Source: Closterium sp. NIES-65 (Eukaryota; Streptophyta; Zygnematophyceae; Desmidiales; Closteriaceae). Taken from it: a stretch of 64,000 bases of DNA. The stretch is taken from positions 558,001-622,000 of the forward strand of contig CANXME010001993.1 in NCBI GenBank assembly GCA_948144175.1, given 5' to 3'. Positions within the stretch are counted from its first letter, which is position 1. The number at the start of each line of letters is the position of its first letter. The notes beneath the pieces were generated by a model. That model saw nothing but the letters and a program-made list of their open reading frames with translations. It was not told the DNA's origin and did not search any database. The translations under genes and the position numbers were made by a program. This document shows, piece after piece, positions 54,801-64,000 of the stretch.

Positions 54801-57792
54801 TAGACCCGGTTGAGCCTGCCGAGGTAGCTGTCGACTCGCGTCCTGCTAGAGGTGCTGAGCCTGAGCGTACGGAGCCTGAGCGTGCGGAGCCTGAGCGGGT
54901 GGAGCCTGGGGGTGCTGAGTCTGGGGGTGCTGAGACTGGGGGTGCTGAGCCTGGGGGTGCTGGGTCTGGGGGTACTGAGCCTGGCGTTGCTGAGTCTGGG
55001 GGTGCTGAGCCTGGTGGTGTTGTAGTTGACTGTGAGGCGCCTGGAGGACCTCCCTCTTCCCAGCAGCTACGTGAGTGGTACTCACGGTACTGCAGCCTCC
55101 GGCGGGGTGCGTCTCGGGCTCGTGGTGCTACTGGAGTTGGTACTCGTGTTTCCCCACCACGGCGGGAGCCACCCTCTTCCCCACAGCTTCGAGAGTGGTA
55201 CGCTCGGCACATCAGTCTCCGTAGTGGAGCTGCTGGTGCTGGGGTCCCCGGAGTTGACGCTGCTGCGGGTGCTACGGACCCTGGTGCTGGAGGTGCTGCT
55301 GCTGCTGGCGGTGCTGCTGGAGGTGCTGCTCGTACTGAGGACCCGGGCGTTGGAGCTGCTGCGGGTGCTGCGGACCCTGGTGCTGGAGGTGCTGCTGCTG
55401 CTGGAGGTGCTGCTGTTGCTGCTGGAGTGGAGGACCCGGAGGGTGGAGCTTCTGCTGGTGCTGAGGACCCTGCCGCTGGTGTCTCTGCTGGTTCGGGAGT
55501 TGCTGCAAGGCCACGGCCGTACTTCGTTCCGCTCCTTCAGCAGGTTCTTGGTCAGCCTCCTCCTCCTTGTCCTCCTCTCGCCTTAGAGTGTCCGCCGTCT
55601 GTCCAGTCACAGCCACAGTTACCGCCTGCCTCCCCACTCCCTGTGCCTACTCCTTACACTGGTCCGACTGGAGGTCTTGCTGAGAGACGTGAGCCTGCGT
55701 CACGTCCTGTGTCACCTGCGTCTCGTCGAGCGTCGCCTGTTCGTGCTGCTACCACTGGTAATCATGTCCAGCGTCAGCGTCTCCTGCTGTCCCAGGCACT
55801 CACCAGATGGCGCTTCGTCAGTCCACTGCTCCGCAGCGTGTTGCTCTCCCGTCGCCTCCTGCGTCCTCTCTTCCTGCTCTTGCTGACCCGGAGTCAGACA
55901 CCTTTCGCGCTGCCAGTCCTACTGTCACACGTCTCCTGGCTACGGTTGTCACTGACCCTTCCTTTGAGTCCGCTGCTGCGTCTGCCTTAGTCACTGAGCT
56001 TGTCGACTTTGCAGCTGCGTGTCGTCTAGACTACGCTGCGAGTCTTGTTGCTGAGTCTGAGTCTGTCTGTCCTCCGTCCGTCGGGGGTGAGTGTGCTCTT
56101 GGCACGGACGTTCTTGAGGACAGGCAGGAGGAGTTTGGTTGCCTTGCCGCTGCTTTGCCCCATCTCGTGTCCATGCTTGTTGCCCCTGAGGGAGACCCGG
56201 ATGCACCAGACATCCCGACCCCACGCTCTTACGCAGAGGCGATGGCCGGTCCCTACTCCTCTCAGTGGCAGTCAGCCATGGACACAGAGATGGCTTCCTG
56301 GAAGTCCACTGGCACCTACGTCGATGCGGTTCCCCCACCTGGGGCGAACATCGTCAGTGGCATGTGGATTTTCAGGGTGAAGCGGCCGCCGGGCTCTCCG
56401 CCTGTCTTCAAGGTGCGTTACGTTGCACGAGGCTTCAGTCAGCGAGAGGGAGTTGACTTCTTCCAGACCTTCTCCCCGACCCCGAAGATGACCACTCTTC
56501 GGGTTCTGCTACACGTCGCCGCTCAGCGTGACTACGAGCTCCACTCTCTTGACTTCAGCACAGCTTTCTTGCAGGGCAGCCTGCACGAGGAGATCTGGCT
56601 GCGCCGCCCACCTGGCTTCACTGGGTCGTTCCCTCCTGGTACCCAGTGGAGCCTCCGGCGGCCAGTCTACGGTCTCCGCCAGGCGCCACGTGAGTGGCAC
56701 GACACACTGAGGACTACACTTGCGGCTCTTGGGTTCGCTCCTTCTACTGCTGACCCGTCGCTGTTTCGACGCACCGACCCCTCACTGCCGCCGTTCTACA
56801 TCCTCGTGTACGTCGACGACTTGGTCTTTGCCACTTCTGACAGAGCTGGTCTCGCTCACGTGAAGTCCGAGCTGCAGAAGAGACACACGTGCACAGACCT
56901 GGGTGAACTGACAAGCTATCTTGGCTTGCGGATCACCCGGGACAGAGCACGGCGCACCATCACCTTGACTCAGTCACACATGGTGCAGCAGGTCCTTCAG
57001 CGCTTCGGCTTCACGTACTCCTCGCCTCAGTCCACTCCTCTGCCTACGGGACACTCGCTCTCAGCTCTGCCTTCGGATGAGTCTGTAGAGCCGAGTGGTC
57101 CGTATTTAGAGCTTGTGGGCTGCCTCATGTACCTGATGACCTGCACTCGACCTGACCTTGCATACCCTCTCAGCATCTTAGCACGCTATGTCGCTCCCGG
57201 CCGTCACCGGAAGGAGCACATGGATGCAGCTAAGAGGGTGTTGCGCTACTTGTGCAGTACGTCGGGCATGTTGCTAGTGCTTGGAGGGCGAGACCGGCCT
57301 GTTCTCACTGGGCACTCAGACGCTTCTTGGGCAGACGACCAGGCTACTCAGCGGTCGTCTCAGGGTTACACCTTCAGTCTTGGCTCTGGCTCTGTCTCTT
57401 GGCGTTCTACTCGTTCTTCTTCTGTTCTCAGCTCCAGCTGTGAGGCTGAGATCTACGCCACGGCCATGGCTGCCCAGGAGCTTCGCTGGCTCACCTACCT
57501 GCTGACTGACCTTGGAGAGCAGCCTCGTTCTCCTCCAGTGCTGTACGTCGACAACAAGGCAACCATACCCTTGTGTCAGGAGCACAGACTGGAGCATAGG
57601 ACGAAGCACATTGCTCTGCGTTACTTTCTAGCTCGAGAGCTACAGCAGCGTGGTCAGCTTCTTCTGCGTTACGTGGCCACTGAGGCCAACACTGCTGATG
57701 TGTTCACCAAGGCGCTTCCGCCTGTTGACCATCAGCGTTTTTGCACTCTTCTAGGCCTTGTGCCGACTGTTCCTCACTTGCTTACTTCTTGA
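51871..57792 (+). pseudogene. copia gag-pol (element H), two frameshifts
   Basis: Three long overlapping frames, 51871-53694, 53591-55990 and 55807-57792, cover the whole polyprotein. Gag starts at the ATG at 51871 (MASPPVLSFDTEGRPIKF); glycine tract 52660-52880; C-X13-C-X3-H-X4-C 52965-53040; protease DSGAS near 53325. A perfect 31-bp tandem duplication (53608-53638, 53639-53669) shifts the frame after protease. Integrase: HHRLGHP (near 53793), LHMDVWGP (near 53990), LHSDRGGEF (near 54195), QQNG (near 54293). A second frameshift lies near 55790 before RT. RT box YVDD is intact at 56809-56820; RNase H ends at 57792. Apart from two shifts the copy is well preserved. Confidence 0.92.
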
Positions 57793-58026
57793 CTTTGGCT
57801 GTACTGTGATCATTATATATATATACCTGCATGTTTGCCCTTGCTAGGTTGTGATCATTGTACCTCTTGCTCTATTATAAAACTGCATGTGAACTGGTCT
57901 TGTGACCACTTGCTTGTGCTCGGAATTTGTGTGGAATCCTCGAGATCCACCCTGAGCTTGTTTGCCTTGCTTTGCCTTGACTGGTCTTGTGACCCCTAGG
58001 TCTCCCCCACTTTGCCTATGGGGGTG

Positions 58027-58157
58027 TGTCAAATATATATGTTTGTGTGGTTCTAGGCTGTAGTGGGTCACACCATAGGGGGTACACCAGATTAGGGTTT
58101 CATATTTGTACTGTTGTTCCTGCTAGTCACATTTCATTCCTGTTTCTCATTCTGACA
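58027..58157 (+). repeat. right (3') LTR of element H
   Basis: 131 bp, TGTCAAATATATATG...CTGACA, followed by GGATG and gypsy sequence. Confidence 0.9.
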
Positions 58158-61100
58158 GGATGGTACATATGGGCGAAGTAGGCTGATGTAGAATGACGGA
58201 CTGACGTACCTGTCAGCAGGGAGGAGGAGATGGGCGGTGACGGGGGTGATCATGTGGCTGATGCGAAATGGCCCGCAATATCGTGGTTGGAGCTTTGGAG
58301 TGATGGGCAGCTGGAGGTTTTGGGTGTCGAGTAGAATAAGGTCGAGGGGCTGGTACGCAACGGGACAAATCTCTCAGCGGAAATGGGTCATCAAGCCTGA
58401 CAACCCTGTGACGATGTGACGGCCTGCTGCCCAAGGCAGGAAAAAACTAAAACCCTATCGGATGGCATGCCATTCGAGGGAGCCTCAACCCTAAATCCAT
58501 GCCTCCCCGTGTTTAGGGTTGATGCCTCCCTGACTGGATGCATGCGCGACTTGGGTTTATGTTTTTTTGCTCGCGTCAGCGAGCTCCCCCGGGCGGACTC
58601 GCTTGTCTGCTGAGATATATTCGGCCGGCAGTGTCGGTCGGCGTTGTGTTTAGCGATGATATTTGATTTCTTTATTGCGTCTGCTGCTCGGGTCCGTGCT
58701 GCCTATAAAATTTTTGCGAAATGTTGCGCACGTGGTATTGGATTGTTGGGGCTCGAGGTCATAGGTACTGTGGGGTCTTGTCCGTAGTTCACGTAAAAAG
58801 GTGACTGTTGGGTTGTGGCTGATGGGGAGTTGTTGTACGCGAATTCAATTAGTAACAATTGCTGTTCCCACATGGTCGGGTCGTCGCACATGGCTCGAAT
58901 TAACTGTTCCATGGTCTGGTTTGTTCGTTTTGTCTGTCTGTCCGTTTCGGGGTGGTATGATGAACTAAAGTGTGCCGAATTGCTGCCACGGGTTCCGCCA
59001 GAAGTTGCTTGTGAATTTTGTGTCGCAGTTGATGATAATGGCTGCTGGTATCCCGTGCAGTCGAACAACGGTGGCGATGAATAGCCGAGGTGTTTCTTTG
59101 GCTGAGATTGACTCATTTCAGGCTGCGAAATGTGCCATCTTCATCAGTCGATCGATGACAATGAGGATCGCGTTGTTCCCACTTGCCCTAGCCGGCAACC
59201 CCGTGACGAAGTCCATCGTCATCTGCTGCCAAGCACGTGCTGGGGGTGGTATCGGCTGCAAGTGTCCTGCCAGCCGCTTCCATGATGACTTCATGAGTTG
59301 GCAGGTGGGAAAATATGCCACGTGTCGTTGCACATCGGTCAACATCCCGGCTAGTAATAATGCCGCTACAGCTGCTGCCGTGTTTTTTCTACCCCGAAGT
59401 GACCTGAGGTAACGCCGTCGTGTGCTTCATGTAGTAGCAGATCCCTCACCAAAGTGTAGCCCAGTACCCAGATGCGATCGGTGTCGGCTTTCACGTAATA
59501 AACCCCTTTTGCTGCTGCAAACTGCTGCGACTTTCCACCTGTAAAGAATTGGTCTGTTTGTTGGCCATGGGTAATTAGTCCTGTCAATAGCAGGCTGGTC
59601 TGAGCGAGTAGTATGGCATGTATCTGGGCAGTTGGGCGGGTCAGTGCGCCGGCGATGTTCGATGCCCCTCTTTTGTAGGTGACTGTGTAATGAAAGTTGG
59701 AGTCGAAAAAGTCGAGCCAACAAACCTATCATGGGTTAACGTGGGCCCGTGCGCAAAGGTACTATAGTGATTTGTGGTCTGTCCGTACTGTCACGTAAGC
59801 GCCAGTCAAGTAACAGTGCCAAACCTTGAATGCGTGCACAATCGCGAGCATTTCGCGGTCGTGTATCGGGTACTTTTTCTCTAGCGGATGCAGCTTTCGT
59901 GACTCGTATGCGATGGGCTTTAGGCCGTTGCCGAAGTCCTGTAACAATACGGCTCTGATGGCGATGTCCCTTGCGTCTGTAATTACTTAGAATGGGCGGT
60001 GTGGGTCGGCAGTGCGGAGGACGGGTGGTGAACAGAGAACAATTTTCAGAGCAGAGAAGGTAGCGTGCTCTTTCTCTCCCCATGTAAACGCCATTCCCTT
60101 CCATAGTAGATCCTTTAGTGGGGTCGTTAAGCATGCCATGTCGGGGATCAAATGACGGACGCATAATTAACAAACCCTAAGAAACTCTGCAGCTCCGTGA
60201 TGTTGGTTGGGGGACGCCAGGCTTTTACTGTATCTAACTTCTTCGGGTCAATTTTGACCCCAGCCTTCGAAATCACGTGCCCCAGAAACTCTAACCGGTT
60301 TAAGAAAAAACTCACACTTCGAACCCTTGGTGAGTAGGGGGTTTTCGTCTAAAATCTTGATCACTGATTCTAAATCCTTTAAGTGCTGCTGTTTGTCGTG
60401 GCTGTAAACAAGAATGTCGTCGAGGTAAACTATGACGCATTTATCCAGAAGCGGCCTAAACGCCTCGTTCATGATCATTTAAAAAGTTGCCGGTGCGTTG
60501 GTCAGTCCGAAGGGCATGACGGTGTATTCGAAAGATCCGAACCTAGTTCTAAAAGTTGTTTTGGCGTAGTCAGCCGGTTCGACTCTAATCTGATGGTAAC
60601 CTCCCCGTAAGTCAATCTTCGAGAATACGCCGGCTGTTCGCAGTTGGACTATTAGTTTGTCAGCGCGGGGAATCGGGTATCGCGATTTGATGGTTACTCG
60701 GTTCAGTGCGCGGTAGTCCATGCACATGCCAAAACCTCCGTCCAATATTGGTGCGGCGAACGGGGATGAGCTCGGTCGGATGGTTTTTTTCTCTAACAGG
60801 TAATCTAACTGCTTCCTCAATACGTCAAGCTTGGGCTGTGTCAGTCTGAACTATCACTGTACGGTTGGCTGTGTCCCCGGTCTAACTCTATTCGGTGATC
60901 GTGTGCCCGCTGAGGTGGCAGTCTGTCGGGTAAATCATCCGGGAAAATCCCCGGATACCGTTTCAACAGTTTTTGTAGTTCGAGCGGTACAGCTGCTAGC
61001 TGTTTCTAAAAACCGCTCAGCGCCTCTGCTTTTCCTACTACTGCAATATCCACTGCTACGCCGGTGATAGCCCATTTTACGTCATGGCGTTGACGTGGGC

Positions 61101-61528
61101 CGTGGAAGAGTCATGCAACTGCCAGCGAGGTATCTCGGCCCAGTTACTACTACTTCTTACAGACCAGCTACACGTCGTCCAGACAATTCGTGGGTTGTAG
61201 CGTTGCAGCCAATTACGTCCCAGTAAAATATCGTGCCCATCCTGCCTCGTCGCGAGCAATTCATGTGTAAACCCGAAGTTCCCCTCGCAGAGGGCCTTTA
61301 CTCTCTTTGCTTTCTCCTGTATGGCCAGATGTGTGCCGTCGACTAAGCGTGTGTCTATCTCTGGTAAGCAACAACCGATTTCCAGCTATCGCGGTATTAA
61401 TGAAGCTGTGACTTGCTCCTCCGTCTGTAAAAATCTTCACTGCTGCTCCCTGTATTTTCTTGTGAATCATTATTGGGCAATCTGTCGCTCTACCCTCCTC
61501 ATTCACCCGAGCCCGATCGACAGCATGA
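58158..61528 (-). pseudogene. Ty3/gypsy pol (element K): protease, RT, RNase H, integrase, decayed
   Basis: Reading on the minus strand from 61528: protease with FTDGGASHSFIN (61506-61261) and HDILLGRNWLQRYNP (61259-61077); RT with [19 protein letters not shown] and [12 protein letters not shown] (60820-60479) and YLDD (60478-60248); RNase H with YESRKLHPLEKKYPIHDREM and TDHKS (59947-59762); integrase zinc region, LRDLLLHEAHD...HFG type (59587-59366), core with MTMDFVTGLP (59345-59118) and FAYNNSPSATTQQSPF (59116-58703), and a C-terminal GPFRI region (58420-58160). Protease-RT-RNase H-integrase is the gypsy order. It lies opposite in strand to gypsy gag at 40944-45847 and is probably its inverted continuation. 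Confidence 0.85.
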
Positions 61529-61653
61529 TGTCAAACTCTCATGCTATAGTCTATGTAGGCTGTACTGGGGTATACAATATGGGGTACAACACTTCTAAGT
61601 TTTCCTACTCGTACCCACCTGCTTGCTAGTTCATTCATCCCTCATTCTTCACA
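61529..61653 (+). repeat. 5' LTR of element G
   Basis: 125 bp, TGTCAAACTC...TTCTTCACA, followed by the primer site. Confidence 0.87.
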
Positions 61654-61696
61654 TGGTATAGAGCAGGTTCCCTAGTGGGAACGCTTCCTTGGGCCC

Positions 61697-62634
61697 ACCA
61701 CTTAAATTTTCCTTTTTGACCGGAGCGCCAGTCGCTCCTGCCCGAGGCGCCCCTCTTTCGCCGCCCTCTCCAGGCCCCTAGTGGCCCCTAGCGGCCTCGT
61801 CGCCGCCCCCCACGCGGCCTCGTTGCCGCCCCTAGCGGCCCCGTCGCCGCCCCTCGCGGCCCCGTCGCCGCCCCTAGCGGCCCCGTCGCCGCCCCTTACC
61901 CTACGCGGCCCCGTCGCTGCCCCTACGCGGCCCCATCGACACCCCTAGCGGCCCCATCGCCGCCCCCATCGGCCCCGTCGCCGCCTCTCACCCTAGGCAG
62001 CCCCGTCGCCGCCCCTACGCGGCCCCGACGCCGTCCCTACGCGGCCCCGTCGCCGCCCCTAGCGGCCACGTCGCCGCCCCTATCGGCCCCGTCACCGCCT
62101 CTCACCCTAGGCGGCCCCGTCGCCGCCCCTACGCGGCCCCGTCGCTGCACCTACGCGGCCCCGTCGCCGCCCCTAGCGGCCCCGTCGCCGACCCTAGCGG
62201 CCCCGTTGCCGCCTCTCACCCTACGCGGCCCCGTCGCCGCCTCTAAGCGGTCCATGCTGCCGCTCCTAAGCGGCCCCGTCGCCGCCTCTCACCCTACGCA
62301 GCCCCAACGCCGCCTCTACCGAGCAACCCAGCAACAGAGCCGCCGAGCCGCCCAGCAGTAGAGCCGCCGAGCCGCCTGACAGCCGAGCCGCCAAGCAGCC
62401 GAACCGCCGAGCTGCCCGACAGCCAAGCCGCCCAGCAGCCGAACCGCCGAGCCTCCCAACCGCCGAGCCGCCCAGCAGCCGAGGCGCCGAGCCGCCCGAC
62501 AGCCAAGCCGCCCAGCGGCCGAGCCCCTGAGCTGCCGAGCCGCCCTGCCGTCGAGCCGCTACCAGTCCTACCGGCGCGCCCCGGCCCTACTTACTCGTAC
62601 TGGTGAGCTCACTCCTTGCTAGACCTCTGTAGTC
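61697..62634 (+). repeat. GC-rich leader of element G with tandem repeats
   Basis: About 22-bp units around GCGGCCCCGTCGCCGCCCCTA (61790-62300) followed by GCCGAGCCGCCCAGCAG-type units (62310-62540). Confidence 0.8.
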
Positions 62635-62652
62635 ATGGCTACCCCCAGTGTT

Positions 62653-62784
62653 TGTCAGAATGAGAAACAGGAATGAAATGTGACTAGCAGGAACAATAGT
62701 ACAAATATGAAACCCTAATCTGGTGTACCCCCTATGGTGTGACCCACTACAGCCTAGAACCACACAAACATATAATGTTTAACA
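62653..62784 (-). repeat. 3' LTR of the second H-family element
   Basis: 132 bp. Its reverse complement begins TGTTAAACATTATATG and ends CTGACA; it differs from 50927-51058 at two positions I can see. Confidence 0.9.
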
Positions 62785-63022
62785 CACCCCCATAGGCAAA
62801 GTGGGGGAGACCTAGGGGTCACAAGACCAGTCAAGGCAAAGCAAGGCAAACAAGCTCAGGGTGGATCTCGAGGATTCCACACAAATTCCGAGCACAAGCA
62901 AGTGGTCACAAGACCAGTTCACATGCAGTTTTATAATAGAGCAAGAGGTACAATGATCACAACCTAGCAAGGGCAAACATGCAGGTATATATATTTATAT
63001 AATGATCACAGTACAGCCAAAG

Positions 63023-64000
63023 TCAAGAAGTAAGCAAGTGAGGAACAGTCGGCACAAGGCCTAGAAGAGTGCAAAAACGCTGATGGTCAACAGGCGGAAG
63101 CGCCTTGGTGAACACATCAGCAGTGTTGGCCTCAGCGGCCACGTAACGCAGAAGAAGCTGACCACGCTGCTGTAGCTCTCGAGCTAGAAAGTAACGCAGA
63201 GCAATGTGCTTCGTCCTGTGCTCCAGTCTGTGCTCCTCACACAAGGCTATGGTTGCCTTGTTGTGGACGTACAGCACTGGAAGAGAACGAGGCTGCTCTC
63301 CAAGGTCAGTCAGCAGGTAGGTGAGCCAGCGAAGCTCCTGGGCAGCCATGGCCGTGGCGTAGATCTCAGCCTCACAGCTGGAGCTGAGAACAGAAGAAGA
63401 ACGAGTAGAACGCCAAGAGACAGAGCCAGAGCAAAGACTGAAGGTGTAACCCTGAGACGACCGCTGAGTAGCCTGGTCGTCTGCCCAAGAAGCGTCTGAG
63501 TGCCCAGTGAGAACAGGCCGGTCTTGCCCTCCAAGCACTAGCCCCATGCTCGACGTACTGCACAAGTAGCGCAACAACCTCTTAGCTGCATCCATGTGCT
63601 CCTTCCGGTGACGGCCGGGAGCGACATAGCGTGCTAAGATGCTGAGAGGGTATGCAAGGTCAGGTCGAGTGAAGGTCATCAGGTACATGAGGCAGCCCAC
63701 AAGCTCTGGATACGGACCACTCGGCTCTACGGACTCATCCGAAGGCAGAGCTGAGAGCGAGTGTCCCGTAGGCAGAGGAGTGGACTGAGGCGAGGAGTAC
63801 GTGAAGCCGAAGCGCTGAAGGACCTGCTGCACCATGTGTGACTGACTCAGAGTAATGGTGCGCTATGCTCTGTCCCGGGTGATCTGCAAGCCAAGGTAGC
63901 TGCGCAGTTCACCCAGGTCTGTGCACGTGTGTCTCTTCTGCAGCTCGGACTTCACGTAGGCGAGTCCAGCAGTATCACCTGTGGCAAAGACCAAATCGTC
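63023..64000 (-). pseudogene. copia RT/RNase H (second H element), one nonsense codon, partial
   Basis: Open from 63835 to 63023 (270 codons) with MVQQVLQRFGF, LTGHSDASWADDQATQRSSQ, SSCEAEIYATAM, HRTKHIALRYFLARELQQRG and TADVFTKALPP. Upstream of the TAG at 63863-63865 the RT C-terminal region continues to the window edge. It is nearly identical in protein to the end of H. Confidence 0.9.

Larger units (their letters stand above)
50927..58157 (+). mobile_element. Ty1/copia retrotransposon H (plus strand), mosaic of two insertions
   Basis: LTRs at 50927-51058 and 58027-58157, primer site beginning TGGTATTACGAGCC (51059), GGGCCC (51100-51105), GC-rich leader, gag-pol (51871-57792), TA microsatellite near 57816 and polypurine tract ending at 58026. 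The flanks do not match: AACAC on the left, GGATG on the right. The left flank matches, in reverse, the flank of the partial H element at 62653. I infer that the left part of this copy and the element at 62653 were one insertion, recombined with a second H insertion. Confidence 0.9.
61529..62652 (+). mobile_element. 5' end of copia element G (LTR, leader, gag start), now inverted
   Basis: LTR 61529-61653, primer site TGGTATAGAGCAGGTTCC (61654-61671), GGGCCC (61691-61696), leader with tandem repeats, then ATGGCTACCCCCAGTGTT (62635-62652), the first six gag codons. At 62653 an H LTR interrupts gag. The missing codons continue, on the minus strand, at 50926. The left flank at 61528 is gypsy protease. 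Confidence 0.85.
62653..64000 (-). mobile_element. second H-family copia element, 3' part, runs off the window
   Basis: 3' LTR 62653-62784, polypurine tract (62785-62800), 3' noncoding DNA with TA microsatellite near 62985, RNase H and part of RT (63023-64000) on the minus strand. A TAG at 63863-63865 interrupts RT/RNase H where H has CGG-type Arg coding. The left flank GTGTT is the target duplication whose partner lies, inverted, at 50922-50926. Confidence 0.9.

Overview
The window is eukaryotic nuclear DNA, GC-rich and packed with retrotransposons. The one host gene recognised with confidence is a nuclear-encoded plastid-transcription protein, the pTAC12/HEMERA (PAP5) homologue, on the minus strand at 19537-28369. 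Proteins of this family belong to land plants and their streptophyte algal relatives. Together with short-LTR Ty1/copia elements this suggests a streptophyte, possibly a charophyte or conjugating alga such as Closterium; the genus is a guess.

Layout. 1-6439: 3' part of a decayed copia element (A, +). 6315-10613: a second decayed, truncated copia element (B, +) that starts from the LTR ending A. 10878-18207: complete copia element C (-), LTRs of 128 and 132 bp, target duplication TTCCA. 18226-18796: a 571-bp MITE with 25-bp terminal inverted repeats and TA flanks. 19537-28369: the HEMERA-like gene, nine exons with all GT-AG boundaries in phase, introns filled with minisatellites and partial copies of its own exons. 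29486-30997: small non-autonomous LTR element D (-), target duplication GGTCG. 31027-38403: nearly intact copia element E (-), two 138-bp LTRs that look identical, target duplication TGCTA. 38756-61528: a Ty3/gypsy element (K) broken up by five later insertions: small LTR element J (39027-40672, target duplication TATAT), truncated copia F (41429-45275), copia G (45848-50926 plus 61529-62652), and two copies of copia family H (50927-58157, and 62653 to the right edge).

The right third is rearranged. The 5-bp duplication made when H entered the gag gene of G (GTGTT) is found at 62648-62652 and, inverted, at 50922-50926. Inverting the segment between the two H copies on paper rejoins the two halves of G, puts H back inside G with matching duplications, and turns the gypsy pol fragments (58158-61528, now minus) into the same strand and order as the gypsy gag (40944-45847, plus). 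I infer an inversion by recombination between two oppositely oriented H elements, or an assembly error of the same shape.

The copia elements share one plan: LTRs of 125-138 bp (TGTCA...CA), a primer site resembling initiator tRNA-Met sites, a palindrome GGGCCC soon after it in most, 0.8-1 kb of GC-rich tandem repeats, then gag (with a long glycine tract and an unusual C-X13-C-X3-H-X4-C motif), protease, integrase, reverse transcriptase and RNase H in one frame. Almost all copies carry frameshifts, stops or truncations.
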